DNA of 64,000 nucleotides from JANSWY01 sp965267245. Its GTDB lineage: Bacteria; Bacteroidota; Bacteroidia; Cytophagales; Cyclobacteriaceae. Location of the stretch: the NCBI GenBank assembly GCA_965267245.1, contig OZ253939.1:1426001-1490000 (forward strand). Direction: 5' to 3'. Of the stretch, positions 1 through 9,245 are shown in pieces; positions within the stretch are counted from its first letter, which is position 1; every line of letters begins with the position of its first letter. The position numbers and the translations under genes were made by a program. The notes beneath the pieces were generated by a model that made no database searches, was not told the DNA's origin, and saw only the letters and a list, made by a program, of their open reading frames with translations.

Positions 1-1338
1 CAAACTCCAGCCTTTGAAGGTTATGACTATACTGATAAGCCCAATCTTAAAGCTAATGCACAAATAGCCCGACAGATTGCATCAGAAGGAATTGTGCTGT
101 TAAAAAATGAAGGGGCACTTCCTATCATAGACACAAACACTAAAATAGCGGCATTTGGAATTGGATCATATCAATTTATTGCGGGAGGCACAGGTAGTGG
201 AGATGTTAATGAGGCTTACACAGTTTCATTGGTAGAAGGACTTGATAACGCATCTTTTGAAGTAGACAAGTCATTAAAAGGTACCTACGAGGCATATATA
301 ATGGCAGAGAAAACAAAACAGCCACCATTGGAAAATTGGTTTATGTTGCCCCCTCCGTTACCTGAAAAAAACATTTCTAAAAGTGAAGTAAAAGCGGCTG
401 TGAAGGTTTCAGATGTAGCCTTCATTACAATTGGTAGAAATAGTGGGGAATTTCAGGACCGAACTACAGAAGGTGACTTCTACCTGACAGATGTAGAAAA
501 AGGCATGATCGATTTAGTAAGTGAAACGTATCACAAAGCAGGTAAGAAGGTAATCATGATTTTGAATATTGGTAATGTAATTGAAACCAAATCATGGAAA
601 GACAAGGTAGATGCAATTGTTCTTCCCTGGCAGGGAGGTCAGGAAGCTGGAAACGCATTAGTGGATGTGCTGAAAGGTGCAGTAACACCTTCAGGAAAAC
701 TCCCGACTTCTTTTCCTGTAGTTTATGAAGATGTTTCCAGTACAAAAAACTTTCCAGGGGAATCTTATGGTGAGATGACTATGATGGGAAATATACCAAT
801 AGGTAAACCTTCTGAAGTTATCTATGAAGAAGATATTTATGTGGGTTACCGATATTTCGAGACATTCAACAAATCGGTATCGTTTCCATTTGGATTTGGT
901 AAAAGCTACACAACATTTGAATCTAGTGTAAAGGATTGGTCAGTAACTGAAGGAGAAATATCGTTTACAGCATCTGTAAAGAATACCGGTAAGACCAGTG
1001 GCAAAGAAATTGTACAGGTTTACATCAGTGCACCAGAGGGTGAGTTGGAGAAGCCAGCTCTGGAATTAAGAGCCTTCCAGAAAACAGAATTACTAAAACC
1101 TGGTGAAACGGCTCAGTTGACATTTACAATAAGCCCTTATCAATATTCGTCTTATGATACAAAGTCAAGTAGTTGGGTTTTAGAAGCAGGAGAATATGTT
1201 TTGAAAGTTGGTGCATCAAGTCAGGATATTTCAGTAGAAAAAAGTTTTTCTCTTTCAGACAATATTGAAACAAAAAGAACAAACAAAGCATTATCGCCAA
1301 GAGTTGGCATTAAGAAACTGACTAAGGTTAGTAATTAG
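1..1338 (+). CDS. GH3 family beta-glycosidase, C-terminal part (5' end outside window)
   Basis: The reading frame is open from the first base, so this is the 3' part of a longer gene. The visible part starts at the hinge typical of GH3 enzymes (AEGxVLLKNEGALP-like), runs through the alpha/beta sandwich domain, and ends in a fibronectin-III-like domain (about nt 950-1240; GKEIVQVY, ELRAFQKTELLKPGE). GH3 enzymes release glucose or xylose from beta-linked oligosaccharides. The nucleophile aspartate lies in the N-terminal barrel, which is not visible, so exact specificity cannot be told. The tail after the FnIII domain (about 30 residues, rich in K/R/S/T) is unstructured and is not a clear type IX sorting domain. 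A strong terminator follows. The gene lies about 40 kb from the PUL. Confidence 0.93.
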   Translation, partial: QTPAFEGYDYTDKPNLKANAQIARQIASEGIVLLKNEGALPIIDTNTKIAAFGIGSYQFIAGGTGSGDVNEAYTVSLVEGLDNASFEVDKSLKGTYEAYIMAEKTKQPPLENWFMLPPPLPEKNISKSEVKAAVKVSDVAFITIGRNSGEFQDRTTEGDFYLTDVEKGMIDLVSETYHKAGKKVIMILNIGNVIETKSWKDKVDAIVLPWQGGQEAGNALVDVLKGAVTPSGKLPTSFPVVYEDVSSTKNFPGESYGEMTMMGNIPIGKPSEVIYEEDIYVGYRYFETFNKSVSFPFGFGKSYTTFESSVKDWSVTEGEISFTASVKNTGKTSGKEIVQVYISAPEGELEKPALELRAFQKTELLKPGETAQLTFTISPYQYSSYDTKSSSWVLEAGEYVLKVGASSQDISVEKSFSLSDNIETKRTNKALSPRVGIKKLTKVSN

Positions 1339-1366
1339 AGTGATTTGAGTTTTTGATGATGGTTTA

Positions 1367-1397
1367 ACGACCCTGGGTTTTATCCAGGGTCGTTTTT
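1367..1397 (+). terminator. Rho-independent terminator after GH3 gene
   Basis: Perfect 10-bp stem ACGACCCTGG / CCAGGGTCGT with a 7-nt loop, followed directly by TTTTT. It lies 29 bp after the GH3 stop codon. Confidence 0.9.
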
Positions 1398-1461
1398 ATT
1401 TGGTACCTATATAATTTCCCGATTGCAGTACAAATGATTACTTTAGAATTAAAACCACACT

Positions 1462-1965
1462 ATGAAAACATACGCAACACTATTTTCCTTACTATTTACC
1501 ATGATCTTCTCTACTCAGGCACAAACTCCAGAGGAGAAACTGAAAGAACTGGGCATCACATTACCCGAAGCAAGTCAACCTATTGCTAATTATGTAAAAT
1601 TTAAGAAAGTAGGAAATATGTTATATCTGGCAGGACATGGCTCAAATGTAGTTGGTACAGTAGGATCAGATCTTACAATTGAAGACGGGTATGAAGCAGC
1701 CAGGTTAACTGGGATTAATATTTTAACCACCTTAAAAGCAGCTACCGGTGACCTGACCAAAATCAAACAATTTGTGCATGTGAGAGGCATGGTTAATTCT
1801 GCATCAGATTTTTATGACCAACCTAAGGTAGTGAATGGTTTTTCTGACCTGATGGTAGAAGTCTTTGGTGAAAAAGGGAAACATACAAGGGCTGCTGTTG
1901 GACACGTTTCACTCCCATCCAATATTGCGATTGAAATTGAGGTTGTTGTAGAATTGGCCGAATAG
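1462..1965 (+). CDS. Exported RidA/YjgF-family protein
   Basis: 167 residues. Residues 1-20 form a signal peptide ending in TQAQ, followed by a complete RidA (YjgF/YER057c/UK114) domain. RidA proteins hydrolyse reactive enamine/imine intermediates made by PLP enzymes. The family arginine is present (R143 in TRAAVGHVSLP), as is the glutamate-rich last strand (IAIEIE, 155-160). The longer N-terminal extension before the core resembles the subgroup that keeps a variable loop after the first strand. Export is unusual because the known substrates form in the cytoplasm, so a different substrate is possible. It appears monocistronic: the upstream gene has its own terminator and the next gene starts 75 bp later. 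Confidence 0.85.
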   Translation: MKTYATLFSLLFTMIFSTQAQTPEEKLKELGITLPEASQPIANYVKFKKVGNMLYLAGHGSNVVGTVGSDLTIEDGYEAARLTGINILTTLKAATGDLTKIKQFVHVRGMVNSASDFYDQPKVVNGFSDLMVEVFGEKGKHTRAAVGHVSLPSNIAIEIEVVVELAE

Positions 1966-2040
1966 GAAATCTAATCGCTTTCAGGAATTTTAGCATTATT
2001 TATCAAAAGAGTATTTGTACCAATTCTTATTTTTGGACCC

Positions 2041-2604
2041 ATGTATTATGAGGGCGAAATATTTAAGCAAAAAGACTTCTCCGATGAGTCAATGAAAGGC
2101 TCAGAATATGAAGATTGTGAATTTCACGATTGTCAATTCAGGAATACCGACATGACTGACACCAAATTCATTTCTTGCCAATTCATTGATTGTGAGATAA
2201 TTAACCCAAAAACTTTACATACAGCACTTAGAGAAGTACAATTTATAGGATCAAAATTGCTTGGTGTTCAGTTTGATGTTTGCGCCGATTTACTGTTTGA
2301 TGTAAGTTTTGAGAGGTGTCAATTGGAAGTGTGTAATTTCTATCAGCGGGTCATGAAGAAGGCAAATTTTCGCGATAGTAAGATTAACGAGTGTGATTTC
2401 ACAGAGGTAAATCTAAGTGAAGCACATTTCTCTTCATGCGATCTCTTTAGTTCAACATTTGATCGGACTAATCTGATGAAGGCTGATCTAACCACTGCTA
2501 CCAACTTCATCATTGATCCTGAAAGTAATCAGGTGAGAGGAGCCAAATTTTCAATTGATAGCCTTCCTGGGTTGTTAGCAAAATATGGATTAAAAATCAG
2601 CTAG
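2041..2604 (+). CDS. Pentapeptide-repeat protein
   Basis: 187 residues, no signal peptide. Successive A/C-(D/N/E)-(L/F)-x-x units run through the whole chain, for example CEFHDCQFRNTDMTDTKF, then NFRDSKINECDFTEVNLSEAHF and NLMKADLTTATNF. This predicts a right-handed quadrilateral beta-helix. Some relatives mimic DNA and protect gyrase (Qnr/MfpA), but most have no known role and nothing here points to gyrase. A -7-like box (TATTTTTG at 2028-2035) ends only five bases before the ATG, so a leaderless or very short-leader transcript is possible. The stop codon overlaps the stop of the opposing gene in the palindrome CTAG. Confidence 0.85.
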   Translation: MYYEGEIFKQKDFSDESMKGSEYEDCEFHDCQFRNTDMTDTKFISCQFIDCEIINPKTLHTALREVQFIGSKLLGVQFDVCADLLFDVSFERCQLEVCNFYQRVMKKANFRDSKINECDFTEVNLSEAHFSSCDLFSSTFDRTNLMKADLTTATNFIIDPESNQVRGAKFSIDSLPGLLAKYGLKIS

Positions 2605-4202
2605 TTGCTGCTGAGCCTATACTCTAGGTTTAACTGAAAATTCCAATTGAATGCACCTCTATCGTCATCAAAAAACACATTTAAATGTCTAATTCTTGCC
2701 ATTCGAATCTGAGAAGTAAACCTCTCAAAATGTCTCAAATAATGCACTCCTACTCTCCACTCATACTCCGTTGGTGCTGTACCTAATCCGCTAAAATTTC
2801 TGACAAGGTACTCGTCATTAAATCGTGTCCTGTTTAGATCTAAACCAAATTGACTATTTGGCCCAAAGTAGGAAGCAGTTAAAGTATTTGCATTAGACCC
2901 TATTCCTATGCCAGCTCCTATAAACTGGCCATTTTGGGTGTATCCCTGATCCACAATATGATGAAGATAGAAGATTGGGTTTCCGCTCCCTGTAACTAAC
3001 CTCACTTGATTACTGGCCAGCTGAGTCCCTTCATAATTTAACTTAATCACACCTTTGTTAGCTAACTCAAATAATTTGGTAAACCCCAAAGTATATGCTC
3101 TTGCCCTATCCGGATATCTTACAAATTCCAGGAAACCTCCTGGAAAATCATTCTTCGCAAATTCAAAATAAGCTTCAAACCCTTGTTCCGCGAATGTCCA
3201 TGTCGCAAACACTGAAAGCATTTGATCATTAAAATCATTTGTAAAAACTCCAGGGCTTACTTCTTCGTCATAATCGCTATTAAATGAAAAGAATTGTACA
3301 AATAAATCCCTAAAATCCAGACCAAAGCGATTTCTATACGAAACACGTGCTAATCCAACACTCAATGACTCAGCGAATGACGGTCTATATCCGAAGGTAA
3401 GGCCACCAATATATCGCAAATCATTATCATTATCCGTATCAAAATAGGCTGATTCACTCATAAGCCCCCAGATGCTGTATGCTTCAAAAGATCCAATTTT
3501 AGTATGAATTGGCCTGTCTGTTCCCATAAAAATCCTAGGGATTCCTGACGCATTTTTACTCATTATAATAGGATTATAATAAGCTGGCCCCCAAGACATG
3601 TTTTGTGTTGTTACACCAGTTGTGAAGCGTTTCAATTTGAACCTCACCTCAGCTTGCCCCCAGTCAATAGCATTAAACCTTTCATTACCATATCTTTGAA
3701 CAAAGTCAATTCTTCTGTTTAAAGGGTAGGAGAAACTACTCTTCGGATAAGAGTGGTCTGGTATCGTATAAGCCTGATTACTGGCAGAAAAGAGTATCGG
3801 ATTGATGGTGACATCAATATATTTTGAACTGAAACTAACTCCTGCTTTTACAGCCATGTTATGACCTTTACCCTGCCAGTAAGCACCATCATTATAACTC
3901 CATGGAAGACTCGAATTATAGGAATTCAATAACTCAACGCTGTTTATCCGAAATCCACTTTGTTCATCTATTTGGAAATTTTCATTCCAAATATTCCAGT
4001 CAATACTATCGGTTATTGCATCAAAATAGGTTATTGAAGGATAGATAGCAATTGGTGTTACATCACTGTAATTCTTAAAGTATAGGAGTCTCGTATACTC
4101 TTCCTGAAAACTTCCGGGTGTTATAATCTGAGATTTCAATTCTTGCATACCTAGCGATGAAATCACAATGAAAAGAAACGTGTGGAACTTATATCTAACC
4201 AT
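2601..4202 (-). CDS. Capsule assembly Wzi-like outer-membrane barrel protein
   Basis: About 533 residues from the ATG at 4202. The frame is open further upstream, but this start gives a proper signal peptide (MVRYKFHTFLF...KSQ). The remainder has alternating aromatic beta strands of an outer-membrane barrel. The central block (NPIIMSKNASGIPRIFMGT, residues about 205-223) resembles the conserved part of the Wzi family (Caps_assemb_Wzi), whose founder helps anchor group 1 capsule to the cell surface. The start codon lies inside the last 8 bp of the upstream glycosyltransferase gene (AATGGTTAG arrangement), which implies translational coupling and supports a joint role in surface polysaccharide. 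Exact substrate unknown. Confidence 0.75.
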   Translation of the reverse strand: MVRYKFHTFLFIVISSLGMQELKSQIITPGSFQEEYTRLLYFKNYSDVTPIAIYPSITYFDAITDSIDWNIWNENFQIDEQSGFRINSVELLNSYNSSLPWSYNDGAYWQGKGHNMAVKAGVSFSSKYIDVTINPILFSASNQAYTIPDHSYPKSSFSYPLNRRIDFVQRYGNERFNAIDWGQAEVRFKLKRFTTGVTTQNMSWGPAYYNPIIMSKNASGIPRIFMGTDRPIHTKIGSFEAYSIWGLMSESAYFDTDNDNDLRYIGGLTFGYRPSFAESLSVGLARVSYRNRFGLDFRDLFVQFFSFNSDYDEEVSPGVFTNDFNDQMLSVFATWTFAEQGFEAYFEFAKNDFPGGFLEFVRYPDRARAYTLGFTKLFELANKGVIKLNYEGTQLASNQVRLVTGSGNPIFYLHHIVDQGYTQNGQFIGAGIGIGSNANTLTASYFGPNSQFGLDLNRTRFNDEYLVRNFSGLGTAPTEYEWRVGVHYLRHFERFTSQIRMARIRHLNVFFDDDRGAFNWNFQLNLEYRLSSN

Positions 4203-4911
4203 TAACACTAAAGTATTTTTTTGACACAGACGATCTAAAGTCCTCCCAATTTTGTTGCTGCGACAAAGCCATCTGTCCATCACCCCCCTCCAATTCTTCT
4301 ACACTATCATTCAGAACATTAGTCAACATGTGTCTTCCACGACTCCACTTAGCTAAAAAAGCGCTTACATAGATATCATCAAAAACTTCTGCGCCCTCTT
4401 CATATATTGGCAGAGAAGTAATCTCTTCGCGTTTACAAAGGAGTAGTCTACCCTTAATGACATCCACAGTCTTATTCTCTTTTGGTAAGTATAAATGCTT
4501 AGCTCCTCTGTATATTTTTGCTTTCTGTCTTAACAGTTTCTGCATTTTATTAGGGTAATAACTCAAATCCTCCCCAAGCCTCACACCTGTAAATCCCATA
4601 GCCATTCCTGGTTCAAAGGAAGATTCGTAATCGTTAACGAGCAACTCAATTGCATCATTTTTCCGAAGAAAAAAATCATCATCGTGCGTCATAACTAACT
4701 TATTCCTGGCAAATGGCGCCATAGACCACCTACTCCAACACCTAACATTCCTTGATGAATTAATGATCCAATCAACTCGGTCATCATTGAAGTCTTCTTC
4801 AGCATTATTCCAAAGGAAAATTTCTACATCAATGCTTTGAGACCTTAAGGCACTAATAATTATATCGAGGTTATTTTGACGCTTATAATTCGTAAGAAGT
4901 ATTGTTACCAT
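4195..4911 (-). CDS. GT-A type glycosyltransferase-like protein
   Basis: 238 residues, no signal peptide or membrane helix. The N terminus (VTILLTNYKR, then LWNN near residue 35) is the usual nucleotide-sugar binding start of a GT-A fold. HDDDFF (DDD at 77-79) is the metal-binding DxD-type motif. Such enzymes transfer a sugar from an NDP-sugar to an acceptor, most likely in cytoplasmic assembly of surface glycan. It is the first gene of a two-gene unit with the Wzi-like gene and overlaps it by 8 bp. The family within GT-A is not certain. Confidence 0.7.
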   Translation of the reverse strand: MVTILLTNYKRQNNLDIIISALRSQSIDVEIFLWNNAEEDFNDDRVDWIINSSRNVRCWSRWSMAPFARNKLVMTHDDDFFLRKNDAIELLVNDYESSFEPGMAMGFTGVRLGEDLSYYPNKMQKLLRQKAKIYRGAKHLYLPKENKTVDVIKGRLLLCKREEITSLPIYEEGAEVFDDIYVSAFLAKWSRGRHMLTNVLNDSVEELEGGDGQMALSQQQNWEDFRSSVSKKYFSVNG

Positions 4912-5048
4912 TTACCTGTTCTCCAAATCGAAAATCAAAGGTAACATTTTAGATTAAATATGAGGTTAATCACTATCTTTATCCATATGACTTAATCCTG
5001 TGCCGATCAAATCCTGATTGGCCTTTCACTAAATGACTTAATAACAAG

Positions 5049-5675
5049 ATGACCATTGAACAAATTTTTGAAAACAATCAGAAATTCATTGAAGAAAAAC
5101 TTTCCATTGATAGCAACTATTTCGAAAATCTATCAAAGGGACAAAGTCCGGAGTTCCTGTACATCGGCTGTGCGGATAGTCGAGTAACTGCTGAACAAAT
5201 GATGGGTGCAAATCCAGGTGAAATCTTTGTCACCAGAAATATTGCCAACATGGTAATCAATACTGATTTGAGTGCCATGTCTGTCATAAACTATGCAGTT
5301 GTTCATCTCAAAGTAAACCATGTGGTGGTGTGCGGGCATTACTTCTGTGGTGGAGTTAAAGCGGCAATGCAAAATGCTGATTTGGGTATTTTGAATTCAT
5401 ATCTTAGAGAAATAAGGGATGTTTACAGACTTCATAAGAATGAATTGGATGGTATAGCAGATGAAGATGCAAGGTACAACAGGCTCATTGAGCTTAATGT
5501 TCAGGAGCAATGTGTAAACCTTATGAAAACACCTGAAGTACAGGATGCTGTTAAGACCAGAGGCTTACAAGTTCATGGTTGGGTATTCGATATCAAAACA
5601 GGGCAATTAATAGACCTGAAGGTAGATACTGATAAACTTTACAGTGAATTAAAAGATATTTACCAGTTGAGCTAA
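5049..5675 (+). CDS. can: Beta-class carbonic anhydrase
   Basis: 208 residues, cytoplasmic. It catalyses interconversion of CO2 and bicarbonate. All zinc-site residues of the beta class are visible: C41 and D43 in CADSR, H97 and C100 in CGHYFCGG. The ADSRV and NIANMV blocks also match the family, and the length is typical. The 137-bp upstream region is shared with the divergent glycosyltransferase gene. A hairpin terminator follows. Confidence 0.95.
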   Translation: MTIEQIFENNQKFIEEKLSIDSNYFENLSKGQSPEFLYIGCADSRVTAEQMMGANPGEIFVTRNIANMVINTDLSAMSVINYAVVHLKVNHVVVCGHYFCGGVKAAMQNADLGILNSYLREIRDVYRLHKNELDGIADEDARYNRLIELNVQEQCVNLMKTPEVQDAVKTRGLQVHGWVFDIKTGQLIDLKVDTDKLYSELKDIYQLS

Positions 5676-5701
5676 ACTGCTTTACAGAAGCAAACAATAA
5701 G

Positions 5702-5742
5702 TATTTGCTGACCAATGATACGGTTGATCAGCAAATATTTTA
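5702..5742. terminator. Hairpin terminator between convergent genes
   Basis: Ten-bp stem TATTTGCTGA / TCAGCAAATA with a 16-nt loop, then TTTTATT on the plus strand. It lies 27 bp after the carbonic anhydrase stop and touches the stop codon of the opposing DUF3179 gene. On the minus strand the tail is CTTATTGTTT, so it may work in both directions. Confidence 0.7.
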
Positions 5743-6879
5743 TTCACCAAATATTTCTGGTGATGGAAAGAAAGTAGCAATCGCGAACCAATATCCTACG
5801 TAGGCATAAGGAGCTTCCAATTGCTGATTAATATCCGGTCCGGTGATACATTTTCCAAACACATCCCATTTATTGCCAAATTGATCTTCCAGTACCGCAG
5901 AATCATTTTCAATAAGTTGAAAATCCAACATTTCACCGTGTAACTCCCTCTTAAAAAACACACCAATAAAGTCCCTATTCGAACTCCCGAAAACAAAAAT
6001 CTCATCCCCAAAAGCCTGATCATTGACAATAGCATGTTGATCTAAATCAGAAAACCGGTATACTTTAGCTTGATCATTGTGTATGATTGCCAACACTCTT
6101 TCTTTTCGTGGTAGCCTGCCATCATCATGTTCAACTGGAAATAGTAACCAATCGTCCTCCCTGTAATCCAAATATGGATAGAGGTTGTAGTCCCTGTCAT
6201 ACCCAGTGTTAGAAGAAGTCACCTTACCATTTGGGAACATTTGTTTAAACGATTGCCAGGTGGTTTCAATCACAGGATAATTAATTGGTTCCAACCCAAT
6301 TTGAGGTCCATTTACTGCTTTGTTAAGCATTTGGCTCCAGATAGAATTAGATCCACGATCATAGGGCAGAATATTTGACTGATACAGCAAGCCAGAAACT
6401 CCAAAAGTGGTAGTGACATCATTTATGATCCTACTCCAGGCGGCCGAAGTACCTGTCAAAGGACAATAGGTAACTGTAATGGGTTGGTTATTTAGGGTAA
6501 CATTTGCTATTTCATGCCAATCCATAATGGGATGAGCAAAACCAAAAACCTCATCATTAATTTTCACAACGGTAACTCTCTCATCATTTGACAGATACGA
6601 AAGCCCCTCTCCGTTTATTGTGGTGAATTCTGGTTGATCTAAAGTGGGAATTCCATCCTTACCTGGACCTCCATTGACCACAAAACTTGTATTGATTAAC
6701 CATGCACTGCTATTGGTCCCTCCAGTTTGTCCTGAGGACCCTGAACCTGTATCTGAATCATTGTCACGATCATCCTTTCTGGTTGTGTCAACAATAAATG
6801 AATCGTCATTGGTTGTACAACCTAATGCGAAAATGAGTACAAATAGAAATTGGCTAATCTGAGCTCTCAACAATATCAT
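5740..6879 (-). CDS. DUF3179 domain lipoprotein (copy 2)
   Basis: 379 residues from the ATG at 6879; the longer frame would need a TTG start. A lipobox (LIFALGC, then TTNDD) is followed by a Gly/Ser/Asp-rich linker and a DUF3179 domain (DGIPTLDQP, PHPI/HPIMDWHEI, TYCPLTGTS, FGVSGLLYQSN, YDRGSNSIWSQM, PYLDYREDDWLLFPV). The function of DUF3179 is not established. The domain has conserved Cys/His residues (YCPLTG, HPIMDWHE) that could bind metal. It follows a close paralogue (6950-8131) with a short gap and is probably in one operon with it and with the barrel gene at 8157-9110. Confidence 0.85.
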   Translation of the reverse strand: MILLRAQISQFLFVLIFALGCTTNDDSFIVDTTRKDDRDNDSDTGSGSSGQTGGTNSSAWLINTSFVVNGGPGKDGIPTLDQPEFTTINGEGLSYLSNDERVTVVKINDEVFGFAHPIMDWHEIANVTLNNQPITVTYCPLTGTSAAWSRIINDVTTTFGVSGLLYQSNILPYDRGSNSIWSQMLNKAVNGPQIGLEPINYPVIETTWQSFKQMFPNGKVTSSNTGYDRDYNLYPYLDYREDDWLLFPVEHDDGRLPRKERVLAIIHNDQAKVYRFSDLDQHAIVNDQAFGDEIFVFGSSNRDFIGVFFKRELHGEMLDFQLIENDSAVLEDQFGNKWDVFGKCITGPDINQQLEAPYAYVGYWFAIATFFPSPEIFGE

Positions 6880-6949
6880 TGGAGCTGAAATTAGCCAATA
6901 ATCGATCTTCAATCAACCAAAACAGTCAATGCTGTCAAGGTAGAGACAA

Positions 6950-8131
6950 TTAATTTCTTTCAGTTGAATAGATCTCCGGAAGTGGATAGAATGCAGCGAT
7001 GGCAAACCAGTACCCAATAAGCGACTCTGGTTTATCCAGTTTAAAACCAGTATTTGGTCCTTCCACGCAATTGCCAAATATGTCATAAACATTATTAAAC
7101 TGATCTCGGAGGATATTTGCTCCACTATCCTTGAGTAATTCGAAATCAGGTTTCTCACCATTGAATGATGGTACTTCAAAAGCAACCATAAAATCACGGC
7201 TATTATCACCAACGATAATTAGTTCGGTGTTTCTAAATTCATCATTAATGACGCCACCTCTAATGAATTCTTTAAAAGTATAAACCCTGGCCAACCCATC
7301 AATCATGACACTTAGCACTCTTTCTTTTCTAAAAAGTCTGTCATCATCTGTACTAATTGGGAACATTAGCCAATCCTCCTCATCATAATCAAGGTATGGG
7401 TATTTATTGTAATCCCTGTCCCACTTTGTGTCGCTACTGGTGACCTTTGTATTAGGATACATATTCTTCCAGGTGCCCCAGGATGTTTCAAACACCTCAT
7501 ATTGATCAGACTCCACACCCACAGTTTCACCGTTTACAGATAAATCGAGTATCTGACTCCAGTTTGATTGGGTCAATCTATCATATAAGATCAAATTTGA
7601 CTGATAAAGTAGTCCAGACACACCAAATGTTGTGGATACACCATTTACGGTTCTACTCCAGGCTTTAGAAGTTCCTGTAAGGGGACAATAAGAAATAGCG
7701 ATTTCATCACCCCCTACCTCTGTATTTATGATTTCGTGGTAATCCAGAATCGGATGAGGAAATGCCTGAATATCCTCACCAATTTTAACACCAATTACGC
7801 GTTCATCATCCTGTAAGTATTCAAGACCATCATCATTTGGTCCAATCATGGTAGGGTTAAGGAGAGCCGGGATTCCATCTTTACCTACACCACCGTTTAC
7901 TACAAACTCAGTGTCCACAATCCATGAAGTCGAAGAATTTGATCCTCCCCCATTTCCACTTCCACCACTTCCTCCACTTCCGTTACCAGAATTACCATTC
8001 CCTCCATCATTCTCATTTTCCTGCTTAGTATTGGATCCTGTCGGCTCAGGTATTTCATCTGAGCAACTCATCGCAACAACCAACACAAAGGCTGTTAACA
8101 ATTTTGAAAAGGTGTTTATACGAATGAACAT
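6950..8131 (-). CDS. DUF3179 domain lipoprotein (copy 1)
   Basis: 393 residues from the ATG at 8131. The upstream in-frame ATG at 8194 would overlap the preceding gene and put 21 residues before the signal. The lipobox is VVAMSC followed by SDE, then a long Gly/Ser/Asn linker (about residues 35-65) before the DUF3179 domain. The domain shares the same motif order as copy 2 (DGIPALLNP, HPILDYHEI, SYCPLTGTS, FGVSGLLYQSN, PYLDYDEEDWLMFPI), so the pair is a tandem duplication. It is preceded by the barrel gene with a 25-bp gap. Probably surface or periplasmic; biochemical role unknown. Confidence 0.85.
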   Translation of the reverse strand: MFIRINTFSKLLTAFVLVVAMSCSDEIPEPTGSNTKQENENDGGNGNSGNGSGGSGGSGNGGGSNSSTSWIVDTEFVVNGGVGKDGIPALLNPTMIGPNDDGLEYLQDDERVIGVKIGEDIQAFPHPILDYHEIINTEVGGDEIAISYCPLTGTSKAWSRTVNGVSTTFGVSGLLYQSNLILYDRLTQSNWSQILDLSVNGETVGVESDQYEVFETSWGTWKNMYPNTKVTSSDTKWDRDYNKYPYLDYDEEDWLMFPISTDDDRLFRKERVLSVMIDGLARVYTFKEFIRGGVINDEFRNTELIIVGDNSRDFMVAFEVPSFNGEKPDFELLKDSGANILRDQFNNVYDIFGNCVEGPNTGFKLDKPESLIGYWFAIAAFYPLPEIYSTERN

Positions 8132-8156
8132 AGAAAAGTATTTTTTATATTTTGAG

Positions 8157-9110
8157 TTAACCATTGTTGATCTTGATATCACCCGACTTATCAAAAAGCC
8201 GGATTGCTAAACCTGTATTGACCCTGAATGTGGGCGACAATTGTGTTTCTTGAACATTGCTGTAAACAGGTACCTCTACATTAAACTGATAATTAAATGC
8301 TGGGGTTATGGCCCACGTGATCCCAGGGTTTAAGAATAAGAATTCACCACCTGATCCAGGAGATTCATTGTCATTTGAGAAGTCCCTTCCAGCTTTTCTG
8401 AACCTTGCCCGAATTGATGGATCCAGAATCTGTGTTCCCAGCAAAAAACGATCGGCGAACCCAATGATAACCTGAAACTCATCTCCAAACTGATAACTTC
8501 TATTACCAAAATCATTATTGACCCCCCTGAACCTGTAGAGTAATGTAGATGCGACAGTAAATGATTTTCGAAATGGTAATTCCCTTATAACATTCCCGTA
8601 TAAAATGTAGTCCCAGGCACCACTTCCTGGTTGTAAATCAGCACTCTCCGGAATTCCGAATGACGCAATTATATCATCCTGACCAGTAGGAGCTTTGATT
8701 CCTCCACCAAGATTAAGCCAGGATATCACTTTGTATTTGAGTAACAACGAAATATCTCCCAAGCCCTGGGTGTAAGTGAAATTTTCAAATGCGGTATTTT
8801 TATTGGTAGTTCGTTCTTGCCTGATATAGGGAACTAATGCGTCGACTGACAGTTTATCTGTTATAGAATAGCCTACTTCAACTAATACAGCATGAGTTCG
8901 TCTTATCCTGGTAGCGTCATCTAATGTCTCCGAACCGACTTTCAAAGTATTTAGACTATTCAGGTCGTATGAAAGACTTACTTGAAGTACCCCTTTATTG
9001 GCATTGGGCATACCAATATTGCCTGACATTGGCACTCCACCAGAGCAACATTGACCAGCTAACAAGGCTGATTGCAGAACATAAATCAGGAATAAGGCAA
9101 TTCTAAGCAT
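8157..9110 (-). CDS. Outer-membrane beta-barrel protein with CC motif after signal peptide
   Basis: 317 residues. A signal peptide (about residues 1-19) is followed at once by QCCSGGVP, then strands of a transporter-like barrel (LSVDALVPYIRQE, GLGDISLLLKYK, GGGIKAPTGQDD, LLYRFRG). The layout resembles the MetA-pathway/transporter-like barrels often encoded with redox or copper proteins. The paired cysteines could bind metal or a thiol, but this is inference. First gene of a probable three-gene unit with the two DUF3179 lipoproteins. Confidence 0.65.
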   Translation of the reverse strand: MLRIALFLIYVLQSALLAGQCCSGGVPMSGNIGMPNANKGVLQVSLSYDLNSLNTLKVGSETLDDATRIRRTHAVLVEVGYSITDKLSVDALVPYIRQERTTNKNTAFENFTYTQGLGDISLLLKYKVISWLNLGGGIKAPTGQDDIIASFGIPESADLQPGSGAWDYILYGNVIRELPFRKSFTVASTLLYRFRGVNNDFGNRSYQFGDEFQVIIGFADRFLLGTQILDPSIRARFRKAGRDFSNDNESPGSGGEFLFLNPGITWAITPAFNYQFNVEVPVYSNVQETQLSPTFRVNTGLAIRLFDKSGDIKINNG

Positions 9111-9245
9111 CTCAAATACAAGGCCAATTCAGGCTCATCTTTTTTGATCCCACAAAGTAATTCACTCTGTAGATTGTATTACAATTCAGATGCGATAACC
9201 CCTAATATTTAAGGAGTGATATTGAAATATTTGTTGATGAGCAAA

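Noticed and set aside
4203..4283. Longer start for the Wzi-like protein
   Set aside because: It would overlap the glycosyltransferase by 89 bp and would place a non-signal stretch ahead of the signal peptide.
7848..8210. Plus-strand proline-rich frame opposite the DUF3179 linker
   Set aside because: It is the antisense of the Gly/Ser-rich linker of the lipoprotein gene and has no start context.
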